From Rhodopseudomonas faecalis (GTDB taxonomy: Bacteria; Pseudomonadota; Alphaproteobacteria; Rhizobiales; Xanthobacteraceae): a stretch of 50,373 bases of DNA. Positions 36,139-44,943 of the stretch are shown here, piece by piece. Each line of letters begins with the position of its first letter. The stretch's first letter is position 1. The position numbers and the translations under genes are program-made. The stretch is from NCBI RefSeq assembly GCF_003217325.1, contig NZ_QJTI01000020.1:34258-84630 (forward strand). The letters are read 5' to 3'. The notes beneath the pieces were generated by a model. That model saw nothing but the letters and a program-made list of their open reading frames with translations. It had not been told where the DNA came from and ran no database searches.

Positions 36139-36744
36139 TCATGCGCCGGGCTTGTCGTCCTTCGCGCCAAAACCCTTGGCCTGCAGTGCCAGATGCACCT
36201 TGTTCTGGAACTGCGAGTCGCGGCCACCGATCAAGAGATCGGCGTTGTCGGCGATCGCATCGAGCATGGCTTCGACCCAGGGCCGTTCGGCCTTGGCAAA
36301 ATCGTTCAGCACGTGGCTGTGCACCAGCTCCTTGACGCCGGGGTGCCCGACCCCGACCCGGACCCGGCGATAATCATTGCCGACATGAGCGGAGACCGAA
36401 CGCAGCCCGTTATGTCCGGCGATGCCGCCGCCAACCTTGACGCGCATCTTGGACGCCGGCAGCTCGATCTCATCATGCACCACGATGATATCGGGCAGCC
36501 CGATCTTGAAGAAGCTCGCGGCATCCTGCACCGCGCGCCCGGACTCGTTCATGTAGGTAAGCGGCTTCAGTAGCGTGACGCGGTCGCCGCCGATCGTGCC
36601 GTCTGCGGTCTCGCCCTGAAAACGACGGCGCCATGGCGAGAAGCCATGACGCCGTGCGATTTCGTCGAGCACCATGAACCCGATATTGTGCCGGTTGCCC
36701 TGGTACTTGCTGCCAGGATTGCCGAGCCCAACAAGGAGGCGCAT
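36139..36744 (-). CDS. pth: Peptidyl-tRNA hydrolase
   Basis: Cleaves peptides from prematurely released peptidyl-tRNAs. The 201-residue protein begins [23 protein letters not shown], holding the catalytic His of the NxRHNxG region, and also has [20 protein letters not shown] (catalytic Asp) and [12 protein letters not shown], all hallmarks of Pth. It begins 21 nt after rplY and precedes ychF, an order common in alphaproteobacteria. Confidence 0.96.
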   Translation of the reverse strand: MRLLVGLGNPGSKYQGNRHNIGFMVLDEIARRHGFSPWRRRFQGETADGTIGGDRVTLLKPLTYMNESGRAVQDAASFFKIGLPDIIVVHDEIELPASKMRVKVGGGIAGHNGLRSVSAHVGNDYRRVRVGVGHPGVKELVHSHVLNDFAKAERPWVEAMLDAIADNADLLIGGRDSQFQNKVHLALQAKGFGAKDDKPGA

Positions 36745-36765
36745 GACGCGGCGCTCTGCGCCGGA

Positions 36766-37434
36766 TTACTTCTTCTTCTCGGCGGCGGGCTTGGCAGCCG
36801 CGGGCGCCTTGGCAGCAGCGGCGGGCGCAGCAGCCGGAGCAGCAGCGGTCGCAGCCTTGTCCTCGTTGTAGCCCGACGGCGGCACCACGGTGACCAGGGT
36901 CACGTCGTCGCGCGACACCGGCTTGACGCCCTTGGGCAGCGCGATGGTCGACAGGTGCAGCGAGCTGCCGATGTCGAGCGTGCCGACGTCAGCCTCGATG
37001 AACTGCGGAATGGCGTCCGCCTCGGCTTCCAGTTCGACCGTGTGGGTCACGATGTTGATCGTGCCGCCACGCTTCACGCCCGGCGCGGTTTCGGTGTTCT
37101 TCAGGTGCAGCGGAACGCTGACGCGGATCGTGGTGCCCTGGCCGAGGCGCAGGAAGTCCACGTGGATCGGGAAGTCGCGCACCGGATCGAGGTGGAAGTC
37201 GCGCGGAATCACGCGATGCTTGGTGCCGTCGAGGTTGACGTCGAAGATGGTGGTGAGGAACCGGCCAGCGGCAATGCGCAGCCGCAGTTCGCGATCATCG
37301 AGCGAGATCGCCAGCGGGGCCTTGTTGTCACCATAGATCACAGCCGGAACACGGCCGGCGCGACGCTCAGCCCGTGCGGCCCCCTTGCCGACTGACGGAC
37401 GCGCGGTCGCCTTCAATTCCTTGACGGTCGTCAT
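36766..37434 (-). CDS. rplY: 50S ribosomal protein L25, long (Ctc) form
   Basis: 5S rRNA-binding ribosomal protein with an N-terminal L25 domain (about 1-95, VKELKATARPSVGKGAARAERRAGRVPAVIYG) and the C-terminal TL5/Ctc beta domain (about 100-185), then an Ala/Lys/Pro-rich tail ending in AEKKK. ATG 37434 (MTTVKEL) gives 222 residues; upstream in-frame extension is unlike the family. It is the first gene of rplY-pth-ychF. The long GC-rich leader upstream contains several strong hairpins. Confidence 0.95.
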   Translation of the reverse strand: MTTVKELKATARPSVGKGAARAERRAGRVPAVIYGDNKAPLAISLDDRELRLRIAAGRFLTTIFDVNLDGTKHRVIPRDFHLDPVRDFPIHVDFLRLGQGTTIRVSVPLHLKNTETAPGVKRGGTINIVTHTVELEAEADAIPQFIEADVGTLDIGSSLHLSTIALPKGVKPVSRDDVTLVTVVPPSGYNEDKAATAAAPAAAPAAAAKAPAAAKPAAEKKK

Positions 37435-37765
37435 TTCAATAAGCCCTTGTTTAAACGAGACCTTTCGAGAGCACCGCGAGCTTGCGCCGCGCCTCCGAGC
37501 CGTCTCTGGGTTGTAAAAGTTATGGGCCGCGGAGCGGCCCATTGGCACGACACAGCAAGCCTCCAGGGGTGCGGGGGCTGTGCGCGTGCCGGGCTTTTAG
37601 CGCCAAAGCCCGGGAAACACAAGAAAATGGGCGGGGTTTTCCGGCGCCGATCGCCGGTGCCGGCCCCAGGCATAGGGCCGGCCGGCGGCGCTGGCAGCCC
37701 GCCGCGTAAGCGGGCGGGGACTTGGACGATCCGGACTTACGAGGCCGGACTTAGGAGGCCGGACT
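37435..37765. other. rplY leader / intergenic region with hairpins
   Basis: No gene found. Two clean dyads are visible: ATGGGCCGC-GGA-GCGGCCCAT at 37522-37542 and CCGGGCTTT-TAGCGCC-AAAGCCCGG at 37589-37613. Near 37730-37770 a GGCCGGACTTA unit is repeated three times. These lie on the 5' side of rplY (minus strand) and could be leader structures; neither has the T-run of an intrinsic terminator on that strand. No tRNA-like cloverleaf was found. Confidence 0.45.
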
Positions 37766-37907
37766 TATACCACCGGGTCGTACCAATGACCGTCATGCCC
37801 GCGCTTGTCGCGGGCATCCACGTCTTAAAATTGCAGCAAGATCAAAGACGTGGATGGCCGGGACGAGCCCGGCCATGACGTGCGGAGTGGTTGGTATCAA
37901 TCGCCGT
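37766..37907 (+). repeat. Cloverleaf-like palindromic element, copy 2
   Basis: Best-preserved of the three copies. ATGCCCGCG-CTTGT-CGCGGGCAT and ATGGCCGGG-ACGAG-CCCGGCCAT hairpins flank a stem of CATCCACGTCTT with AAGACGTGGATG. The right end shares GGTTGGTATCAATCGCCG with copy 1. It sits between the rplY leader and the UbiK-like gene. Confidence 0.88.
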
Positions 37908-37912
37908 TGGAC

Positions 37913-38176
37913 TTAGACGGTCGGCGTGCCGCCGAGCTTGGCTTCCAGCGCGGCGATCCGGGCCTTGAGCGCGTCGTTCTCTTCGCGGGCGAGCTTGGCG
38001 ATGTCCTTGACCACCTCGAACTCCTCGCGCTTGACGAGGTCGAGATCGCGCAGCACCCGCTCGGCCTGGGTGCGGACCACGGTCTCGATCTCGCGCTTCA
38101 CGCCCTGGGCGGCGCCGGCGGCATCATTCATCAGGCGTCCGATCTCGTCGAAAAGCCGGTTGCTGGTCTGAGTCAT
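37913..38176 (-). CDS. BMFP-domain protein, UbiK-like ubiquinone-synthesis accessory factor
   Basis: Small coiled-coil protein of 87 residues from ATG 38176 ([25 protein letters not shown]). The central part is amphipathic and the C-terminal [19 protein letters not shown] is a clear trimeric coiled-coil, as in Brucella BMFP and E. coli UbiK. UbiK binds lipids and helps aerobic ubiquinone synthesis; this function is carried over by family. It is divergent from lgt (240 nt between starts). Confidence 0.85.
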   Translation of the reverse strand: MTQTSNRLFDEIGRLMNDAAGAAQGVKREIETVVRTQAERVLRDLDLVKREEFEVVKDIAKLAREENDALKARIAALEAKLGGTPTV

Positions 38177-38416
38177 GTCGTACTCCGGTGCTATCCCTGT
38201 TGGCGGCGCCCGCCCAAAATGGCGACGCCGGCTTTGTCCGACAAGGCCGCAGCGGCGGCAGATCGCACCGCGGGCCGTCGAATTCCGGGGTTCCTTGTAA
38301 CGGCGGGCGCGGCCTTGGCAAGCGACCGCTGCGATCTGCCAGCGTATATCGGCCTGCCCCAGCCGAGCACGGATGCGCGCTGTACCGCGCCCGGCTTTCG
38401 TCGTAAGTGGTGCGCA

Positions 38417-39268
38417 ATGTCGTTTGTGCTCGCCTTCCCCGTCTTTGATCCTGTGGCGATTGCGGTCGGACCGATCGTGATCCGCTGGTACGCGCTCGCC
38501 TATATCGGCGGCATCGTGATCGGCTGGTTCTATGCCCGCGCGCTGCTGAAGAATCAGCGGCTGTGGGGCGGCACCTCGCCGATCCCGCTGGTGGCCTGGG
38601 ATGACTTCATCCTGTGGGTGACGCTCGGCATCATCCTCGGCGGCCGCATCGGCTATGTGCTGTTCTACAATCTCGACTTCTTTATTCAGCACCCGCTCGA
38701 AATCTTCGAATTGTGGAAAGGCGGCATGTCGTTCCACGGCGGCTTTTTGGGCTGCGTGATCGCGGTGCTGGCCTTCGCCTGGAAGCGCGGGCTGCCGATC
38801 GCCTCGCTCGGCGACCTGACCTGCGCGGTTGGCCCGATCGGGCTGCTGCTCGGCCGGATCGCCAATTTCATCAATGGCGAATTGTGGGGCCGCGCCGCCG
38901 ATCCGAGCCTGCCCTGGGCGATGGTGTTTCCGACCGGCGGCCCGGTGCCGCGCCACCCAAGCCAGCTCTATGAAGCCGCGCTGGAAGGCGTGGTGCTGTT
39001 TCTGGTGCTGGCGCTGATGATCCGCGCCAAGGCGCTGAGCCGCCCCGGCCTGATCATGGGCGCGTTCATCGGCCTCTATGGCGTGGCGCGCATCATCGGC
39101 GAATTGTTTCGCGAGCCCGACCCGCAGCTCGGCTTCCTATGGGGCGGCTGGACCATGGGCATGCTGCTGTCGGTGCCGATGATCGTTGTCGGCCTGGGCA
39201 TTGTGGTGTGGGCGCTGCGGCGGCCACCGTTGACCGCCAAGGCGGCGACGGGCCACAGTTCACACTGA
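38417..39268 (+). CDS. lgt: Prolipoprotein diacylglyceryl transferase
   Basis: Inner-membrane enzyme that adds diacylglyceryl to the lipobox cysteine of prolipoproteins. From ATG 38417 it has 283 residues and about seven hydrophobic segments. The marks are [16 protein letters not shown], the essential HGGFLG motif, and the Lgt signature [14 protein letters not shown], followed by [10 protein letters not shown]. It is the first gene of lgt-MidA-pgeF, all closely spaced. Earlier in-frame starts overlap the divergent UbiK-like gene. Confidence 0.96.
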   Translation: MSFVLAFPVFDPVAIAVGPIVIRWYALAYIGGIVIGWFYARALLKNQRLWGGTSPIPLVAWDDFILWVTLGIILGGRIGYVLFYNLDFFIQHPLEIFELWKGGMSFHGGFLGCVIAVLAFAWKRGLPIASLGDLTCAVGPIGLLLGRIANFINGELWGRAADPSLPWAMVFPTGGPVPRHPSQLYEAALEGVVLFLVLALMIRAKALSRPGLIMGAFIGLYGVARIIGELFREPDPQLGFLWGGWTMGMLLSVPMIVVGLGIVVWALRRPPLTAKAATGHSSH

Positions 39269-39282
39269 GCCGGAGTTCAGCC

Positions 39283-40401
39283 GTGACCGACACGCTGCTG
39301 CAAGCGCATATCAAGCACCTGATCAAGACGGCCGGGCCGATGCCGGTGTGGCGCTACATGGAGCTGTGCCTCACCCACCCGGAGCACGGCTACTATGTGG
39401 CGCGCGATCCGCTCGGCCGCGACGGCGACTTCATCACCTCGCCGGAAGTCAGCCAGATGTTCGGCGAACTGCTCGGGCTGTGGGCGGCGTCGATCTGGAA
39501 GGCGATCGGCTCGCCGCAACTGGTGCGGCTGGTCGAGCTTGGCCCCGGCCGCGGCACCATGATGTCGGACGCGCTGCGCGCGCTGCGCGTGCTGCCGCCG
39601 CTGTTCCAGTCGATCCAGGTGCATCTGGTCGAGATCAACCCGGTGCTGCGCGAAAAACAGCGCGCCGCGCTCGGCCATCTCGATAATGTCAGCTGGCACG
39701 ACAGCATCGACGAGGTGCCGGGCGGCACCACGATCCTGTTCGCCAACGAATATTTCGACGTGCTGCCGATCCACCAAGCGGTGCGCAAAGAACAAGGCTG
39801 GCACGAGCGCGTCATCGAGATCGATGACGCGGGCGAGCTGGTGTTCGGCGTCGCCGCTGAACCGATCCCGCGCTTTGAGGCGCTGCTGCCGTCCTGGGTA
39901 CGCGCGGCGCCGATCGGCGCGGTGTTCGAATGGCGCCCGGATTCGGAAATCATGAAGATCGCCACCCGGGTGCGCGAAGAAGGCGGCGCGGCGCTGATCA
40001 TCGACTATGGTCATCTGCGCAGCGACGCCGGCGACACTTTTCAGGCAATCGCCCAGCACGCTTATGCCGATCCGCTGAAACATCCCGGCCAGGCCGACCT
40101 GACCGCCCATGTCGATTTCCAATCGCTGGCGCGGGCCGCCGAGAGCATCGGCGCCCGGGTGCACGGCCCGGTGACCCAGGGCGAATTCTTGAAGCGGCTC
40201 GGCATCGAGACCCGCGCGCTGGCGCTGATGGCCAAGGCCAGCCCCGAAGTGTCCGAGGATATCGCGACCGCCCTGCAACGCCTGACCGGCGGCGGCCGCG
40301 GCGGCATGGGCTCGATGTTCAAGGTGATCGGCGTCTCGGAGGCCGACCTCAACGAGATCGCCGGTCTGACCGACGTGGCGCGCAGCGAGGCCAGCGCATG
40401 A
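39283..40401 (+). CDS. SAM-dependent methyltransferase, NDUFAF7/MidA family
   Basis: Class I methyltransferase whose mitochondrial relative methylates an arginine of complex I subunit NDUFS2. GTG 39283, with GGAG 7 nt upstream and 14 nt after lgt, gives 372 residues. It shows GPMPVWRYMELCLTHPEHGYY, the SAM-binding VELGPGRGTMMSD and ANEYFDVLPIHQ, all characteristic. In bacteria the target is not established; assisting complex I assembly is inference. Its stop overlaps the pgeF start (ATGA). Confidence 0.9.
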   Translation: MTDTLLQAHIKHLIKTAGPMPVWRYMELCLTHPEHGYYVARDPLGRDGDFITSPEVSQMFGELLGLWAASIWKAIGSPQLVRLVELGPGRGTMMSDALRALRVLPPLFQSIQVHLVEINPVLREKQRAALGHLDNVSWHDSIDEVPGGTTILFANEYFDVLPIHQAVRKEQGWHERVIEIDDAGELVFGVAAEPIPRFEALLPSWVRAAPIGAVFEWRPDSEIMKIATRVREEGGAALIIDYGHLRSDAGDTFQAIAQHAYADPLKHPGQADLTAHVDFQSLARAAESIGARVHGPVTQGEFLKRLGIETRALALMAKASPEVSEDIATALQRLTGGGRGGMGSMFKVIGVSEADLNEIAGLTDVARSEASA

Positions 40402-41165
40402 TCCTGACTTCGCCGCGACTGGCCGAACTGCCGGGGCTCCGGCACGCCTTCTTCACCCGCGCGGGCGGGGTCTCGACCGGAATCTATGACAGCCTCAATG
40501 GCGGCATCGGCTCGAAGGACGATCCGGCCTGCGTCGAGGAGAACCGGCGCCGCATGGCGAGCGCGCTCGGCGTGCCCGCCAGCCATCTGCTGACCGCCTA
40601 TCAGGTGCACTCGCCCGACGTCGCGATCGTCGACGAGCCTTGGGAGATCGCCGCGCGCCCGCAGGTTGACGCGATCGTCACCCGCACTGAAGGGCTGGCG
40701 ATCGGCATCACCACCGCCGATTGCGGCCCGGTGCTGTTTGCCGATCCGGCCGCCCGGGTGATCGGTGCCGCCCATGCCGGCTGGAAGGGCGCGCTGACCG
40801 GCGTGCTGGAGACCACGCTCGCCGCGATGGAACAGCTCGGCGCCAGCCGCGCCGGCATCGTCGCCGCGATCGGGCCGCTGATCCGGCAGCCGAGCTATGA
40901 GGTCGGCGCCGAATTCGTGCAGCGCTTTCTGGCTGACGACCCGGCCTATGCCGCGTTCTTTATACCCTCGAGCCGCGAGGGCCATTCGCTGTTCGATCTG
41001 GCCGGCTTCATCCGGCAGCGGCTCGAAAACGCCGGGGTCGGCACCATCGACGATATCGGGCTCGACACCTATCCGGACCCGCGGTTCTTCAGCTATCGCC
41101 GCACCGTGCACCGCCAGGAGCCGGATTACGGCCGGCACGTCCACGCGCTGGCGCTCATCCCCTGA
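40398..41165 (+). CDS. pgeF: Peptidoglycan editing factor PgeF (YfiH/DUF152, laccase-like fold)
   Basis: Multicopper-oxidase-like domain protein now linked to keeping L-Ser out of the peptidoglycan stem peptide. The 255-residue protein has FFTRAGGVSTG, YQVHSPDV, TADCGPVLF and the strongly conserved AAHAGWKG; His/Cys ligands of the active site are visible. It is translationally coupled to the methyltransferase gene by an ATGA overlap. The lgt-midA-pgeF order is common in Rhizobiales. Confidence 0.94.
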   Translation: MILTSPRLAELPGLRHAFFTRAGGVSTGIYDSLNGGIGSKDDPACVEENRRRMASALGVPASHLLTAYQVHSPDVAIVDEPWEIAARPQVDAIVTRTEGLAIGITTADCGPVLFADPAARVIGAAHAGWKGALTGVLETTLAAMEQLGASRAGIVAAIGPLIRQPSYEVGAEFVQRFLADDPAYAAFFIPSSREGHSLFDLAGFIRQRLENAGVGTIDDIGLDTYPDPRFFSYRRTVHRQEPDYGRHVHALALIP

Positions 41166-41334
41166 TTTCTTTAAGTCCCTAAAATTTTTAGATAATTTTC
41201 CCAGGCGCGGCAGTCTTGCGCTGACTTTACCGGACGGTTGCGACTTTCCTGCCCTAGACCTTAACGGATTTTAACGATATCGCTCGCTCCGCACGGCCCG
41301 CTTCGTCGGCCATCAGGAGACGTGATTCGGTCCC

Positions 41335-42042
41335 ATGCTTGGTCTCTCGCCAGGTCTTCAGCCTGCTGGTCTTCAGCCTGCGCAATCGCGCCCCGCTCGA
41401 ACCATCCTTGGTCGAGCCCCCGCTTGGCGTCTGGTTCGCGCCGTGACTGCCCTGGCGATCGCCAGCGCCGCCGCCGGCTGCGTCTCCAACGGCAACTCCC
41501 CGCAAAATGCCTTCGCGCAGATGGGCGGTGCCGGTGGCACCACCGTCGCCTTCGAGTCGATCGACGGCCCGCCGCCGCAGGTGTTCGACCGCCTGGTTGG
41601 CGCGCTCGACAGTGAATCCAAGCTGCGCAACGTCTCGGTGGTGTCGCGCCAGGGCGCGGCCGCGTACCGGGTGCGCAGCTATCTGGCCGCCCATATTCGC
41701 GGTGGCCGCACCAGCATCGCCTGGGTCTGGGACGTTTATGACCGCGATCAGCAGCGCGCGCTGCGGCTGTCCGGCGAAGAAGCGGCCGGCAAGGCCGGAC
41801 GCGACGCCTGGGCGCAAGCCGATGATGTCGTGCTGCGCCGGATCGCGCAGGCGGGCCTGACCGGCCTGACCCAGGCGCTGAACGGCAATGCACCCGAGCC
41901 GAGCGCGCCCGCCCGATCGGCCGGCACCGCGGTCGCCGCCACCCAGCCGCCCGCCAGTGAGGCGCGCAGTGCCGAGGTGCGCAGCTCTGACAGCCCGGCG
42001 CCGACCATGAGCCTTGCCGCCGCGGATTTCAGCGCGCATTAA
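41335..42042 (+). CDS. Probable lipoprotein, function unknown
   Basis: A 235-residue protein from ATG 41335. A long basic N-region (about 1-36) is followed by a hydrophobic segment ending ASAAAGC, a weak lipobox, so the mature chain would start near Cys49; an internal start closer to the signal core is also possible. The folded part (about 70-175) includes FESIDGPPPQVFDRLVGAL and TSIAWVWDVYDRDQQRALRLSGEE; the tail is Ala/Pro-rich and likely disordered. I know no function, though similar exported proteins occur in Rhizobiales. It lies 170 nt after pgeF and before prs. Confidence 0.72.
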   Translation: MLGLSPGLQPAGLQPAQSRPARTILGRAPAWRLVRAVTALAIASAAAGCVSNGNSPQNAFAQMGGAGGTTVAFESIDGPPPQVFDRLVGALDSESKLRNVSVVSRQGAAAYRVRSYLAAHIRGGRTSIAWVWDVYDRDQQRALRLSGEEAAGKAGRDAWAQADDVVLRRIAQAGLTGLTQALNGNAPEPSAPARSAGTAVAATQPPASEARSAEVRSSDSPAPTMSLAAADFSAH

Positions 42043-42213
42043 CAATTCGGATCATAACCGGCGAAAAGCACGGTCTGATCCGGCAATACGGTACCCGATG
42101 GGTTGCCAGTGCCAACGTGTCCTTGTTATGAGGACCCCCGTCCAGATGGCCTGTTCTGTGAGTATTCCGATATGTTGAACGTTGTATCCACCAAATCCGG
42201 GGGGGAGGCGTCG

Positions 42214-43167
42214 ATGTCGGGCAAGAACGGCTCCGTCAAGCTGGTCGCCGGCAATTCCAACCGCGCGCTGGCGCAGGAAATCGCCAACTGGCTCGGCATG
42301 CCGCTCACCAAAGCGGTGGTCCGCCGCTTTGCCGACATGGAAGTATTCGTTGAGATTCAGGAAAACGTCCGCGGTTCGGACGTGTTCATCCTGCAATCGA
42401 CTTCGTTCCCGGCCAATGACCACTTGATGGAACTGCTGATCATCACCGATGCCTTGCGGCGTGCTTCCGCGCGTCGCATCACCGCGGTGATCCCGTATTT
42501 CGGCTATGCCCGGCAGGACCGTAAAGCCGGCCCGCGCACTCCGATCTCGGCCAAGCTCGTCTCCAACCTGATCACCCATGCCGGTGCCGACCGGGTGATG
42601 ACGCTCGATCTGCACGCTGGGCAGATTCAGGGCTTCTTCGATATCCCGACCGACAACCTGTACGCCTCACCTGTGATGGTGCGCGACATCCGCGAACGCT
42701 TTGACCTCAGCAAGGTCATGGTGGTGTCGCCGGACGTCGGCGGCGTGGTCCGTGCCCGTGGTCTTGCCAAGCGCATCAATGCGCCGCTGGCGATCATCGA
42801 CAAGCGCCGCGAGCGCGCCGGCGAATCCGAAGTGATGAATGTGATCGGTGAAGTCGACGGCTACACCTGCATTCTGGTCGACGACATCGTCGATTCCGGC
42901 GGCACGCTGGTCAATGCGGCCGAAGCGCTGCTCGGCAAGGGTGCCACCGAGGTCTATGCCTACATCACCCATGGCGTGCTGTCGGGCGGTGCCACCACCC
43001 GCATCATCAATTCCAGGCTCAAGGAACTGGTGATCACCGACTCGATCCAGGCCACGGAAGCCGTGCGCAACGCGCCCAACATCCGCTCGCTGTCGATCTC
43101 GTCGCTGATCGGTGAAGCGATCGGCCGCACCGCGGCCGAAGAGTCGGTGTCGAGCCTGTTCGATTAA
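42214..43167 (+). CDS. prs: Ribose-phosphate pyrophosphokinase (PRPP synthetase)
   Basis: Makes PRPP from ribose 5-phosphate and ATP for nucleotide, His and Trp synthesis. A strong GGGGGAGG precedes ATG 42214, preferred over an in-frame ATG slightly upstream. The 317-residue protein contains [12 protein letters not shown], the FGYARQDRK catalytic loop, the [14 protein letters not shown] metal-binding signature and the PRPP loop [11 protein letters not shown]. It is followed by a strong intrinsic terminator and stands alone. Confidence 0.97.
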   Translation: MSGKNGSVKLVAGNSNRALAQEIANWLGMPLTKAVVRRFADMEVFVEIQENVRGSDVFILQSTSFPANDHLMELLIITDALRRASARRITAVIPYFGYARQDRKAGPRTPISAKLVSNLITHAGADRVMTLDLHAGQIQGFFDIPTDNLYASPVMVRDIRERFDLSKVMVVSPDVGGVVRARGLAKRINAPLAIIDKRRERAGESEVMNVIGEVDGYTCILVDDIVDSGGTLVNAAEALLGKGATEVYAYITHGVLSGGATTRIINSRLKELVITDSIQATEAVRNAPNIRSLSISSLIGEAIGRTAAEESVSSLFD

Positions 43168-43190
43168 ACAGCGCTGACCCTTCTGATCTT

Positions 43191-43231
43191 GCAGGCCGCC
43201 CCTGAGTTCCCTCAGGGGCGGCCTGCTTTTT
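43191..43231 (+). terminator. Intrinsic terminator after prs
   Basis: Perfect 16-bp stem GCAGGCCGCCCCTGAG / CTCAGGGGCGGCCTGC (43191-43206 and 43211-43226) with a TTCC loop, then TTTTT. It starts 24 nt after the prs stop. Confidence 0.95.
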
Positions 43232-43265
43232 GGATGCCTGCTTTTTGAATTAACAGCGCCGCGGC

Positions 43266-43396
43266 TCATACCATCGGGTCGTACCAATGATCGTTAGCGC
43301 GGGCATCCACGTCTTGAAAGCGCTGCAAGATCAAAGACGTGGATGGCCGGGACGAAGCCCGGCCATGACGTGCGGACAGGCTGATATCAATCGCCG
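43266..43396 (+). repeat. Cloverleaf-like palindromic element, copy 3 (partly deleted)
   Basis: Same element as at 37766-37907 and in the same orientation, but about 15 nt of the left hairpin are missing, so one stem (the GCCCGCG arm) is lost while the GGCCGGG/CCCGGCC hairpin and the AAGACGTGGATG arm persist. It lies between the prs terminator and the 3' end of ribH. Confidence 0.82.
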
Positions 43397-43402
43397 CTCA
43401 TG

Positions 43403-43918
43403 TCACATGATGCCGGCGGCAACCTGGCTGCGCAGCCGCTCGAAGCTCGCCAAGGTATCGGCGCAAGCCTGCGCCACTTCGCGTCCCTTGCGGACGAAAT
43501 GCTCGCGGATAAAGGCGAACTGCTCCTCGGTCTCGGCAAAGCCCTGCGGGGTCGAGATCGCGGAAAACACCGGCACCTCCGTGCGCAGCTGCACGTCCAT
43601 CAAAGCCCGGATCACGGTTTCTGCGACATAGCCGTGCAAGCCGCTGTCCACGACTAGGCCGGCCGCGACCAGCGCGGTGTAACGGCGGGTCTTGGCCAGC
43701 GTCTGCACATGCAGCGGGATCTCGAACGCTCCCGGCACTTCAAAGCGATCGACCTGCGCCGGCAAGATGCCGCAGGCCTCGATCTCGGCGCTGAAGGCGT
43801 CCCAACAGCCCGCCACCACATCCTGGTGCCAGGACGATTGCACAAAGGCGACGCGCTGCGGCTTGGCAAAGCGAACCGGCGTGCGGGGCCCCGTGGTGAC
43901 GATATCGCGGCTCGACAT
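43403..43918 (-). CDS. ribH: 6,7-dimethyl-8-ribityllumazine synthase, type II (RibH2)
   Basis: Penultimate enzyme of riboflavin synthesis. ATG 43918 is chosen over an adjacent ATG at 43924 because AGAGAG then lies 7 nt upstream; it gives 171 residues. RVAFVQSSWHQDVV, FEVPGAFEIPLH, the VAAGLVVDSG segment and the C-terminal CADTLASFERLR match the RibH2 type of Brucella and Mesorhizobium, which forms decamers, not icosahedra. Other rib genes are not in the window, so a classical RibH1 may exist elsewhere. No FMN riboswitch is seen upstream. Confidence 0.88.
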   Translation of the reverse strand: MSSRDIVTTGPRTPVRFAKPQRVAFVQSSWHQDVVAGCWDAFSAEIEACGILPAQVDRFEVPGAFEIPLHVQTLAKTRRYTALVAAGLVVDSGLHGYVAETVIRALMDVQLRTEVPVFSAISTPQGFAETEEQFAFIREHFVRKGREVAQACADTLASFERLRSQVAAGIM

Positions 43919-44336
43919 GAACATACTCTCTGGTTTGGACTTGCGCGGGGGCGACTATGCCGAAAGCGAATTGCGGCAACAAGATCGCCCGCGGCATGCC
44001 GTATGGCGGAATCAGCGGGTGGAAACGCGCTGGGACTCGCCTGACGGGAATGACGCCGCCAGACTCGGGCACCGTGCATTTGATTCCGGTTTGTTCTAGG
44101 CACGAATGTCACACTTGTGGACGGCCCTGGGTTTGCCTGTGGATGGGCAGGTCATGCCGTTGCACAGATTCCGCAAATCACATCATCTCACTCCTGCAAG
44201 CCTTCGATCAGTAACTCACATCCGATCAGTAACGGCTGGCGTAGTTGCGTCATGATCCGCAGCGCGGCGTTTCCTTCGCAGCTGACGGTCCCTCAGCGTG
44301 TGTACCAATCATTTCAAAACGTAAGGTCGCGACGGC
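43919..44336. other. Divergent ribH / YbjN-gene intergenic region
   Basis: 418 bases with no supported gene. It holds an imperfect GATCAGTAAC direct repeat (GATCAGTAACTC and GATCAGTAACGG, about 44207-44238), but otherwise no recognisable RNA, riboswitch or promoter. Translations of its open frames are not protein-like. Confidence 0.5.
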
Positions 44337-44837
44337 ATGCCCTTGCTGGAAGGCATCTTTGAATCAAAAAACAATCCGCTGGCGGCGGTGGAAGACATTG
44401 CCGCCTCGAATGATCTGTCGTTTGAACGCTCCGGCGACGACGAAATCGTCATGCTCTCGAAGGGCACCTGGACCGATTATCAGCTGTCTTTCACCTGGAT
44501 GAACGAGATCGAAGCGCTGCATCTGGCCTGCGCGTTCGAGCTCAAAGTGCCGTCGGCGCGTCGCGCCGAGGTGCAGCGTCTGGTGGCGATGATCAACGAG
44601 CAGATGTGGATCGGCCATTTCGACATTTGGACCCACACCGGCACGGTGATGTACCGCCAGGCGCTGCTGCTGCCGGGCGGGCTGAACGCCACCACCGCCC
44701 AGTGCGAAAGCATGTTGATCGGCGCGCTGCACGCCTGCGAGCGCTACTACCCCGCGCTGCAATTCGTGGTCTGGGCCGGCAAGTCGGCCGAGGAAGCGAT
44801 GCAGAGCGCGATGTTCGACACCGCCGGCGAGGCGTAA
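44337..44837 (+). CDS. YbjN-domain protein (possible chaperone-like)
   Basis: A 166-residue cytoplasmic protein of the YbjN family (type III secretion chaperone-like fold). Segments such as LSKGTWTDYQLSFTWMNEIEALHLACAFELKVP, AEVQRLVAMINEQMWIGHFDIW and the TTAQCESMLIGALHACERYYPALQFVVWAG ending are typical of the alphaproteobacterial branch. Roles in stress response are proposed for the family but not established. It precedes proC by about 105 nt and is often found beside it in Rhizobiales. Confidence 0.85.
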   Translation: MPLLEGIFESKNNPLAAVEDIAASNDLSFERSGDDEIVMLSKGTWTDYQLSFTWMNEIEALHLACAFELKVPSARRAEVQRLVAMINEQMWIGHFDIWTHTGTVMYRQALLLPGGLNATTAQCESMLIGALHACERYYPALQFVVWAGKSAEEAMQSAMFDTAGEA

Positions 44838-44943
44838 CCGCCGCGCCGCGGCGACGAAACAGGTGGATGCCGGAATGAATTCGGCCCCCGCCACCGACCT
44901 TGGTGCTATGGTCCCGGCCGTTTCGCTATCCGGGATATTGCCA

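Noticed and set aside
37435-37765. tRNA or other RNA gene in the rplY leader
   Set aside because: Only simple hairpins and short direct repeats are visible, with no cloverleaf and no conserved TTCGA arm.
43919-44336. FMN riboswitch upstream of ribH
   Set aside because: The conserved sequence blocks of the FMN element were not found in this region.
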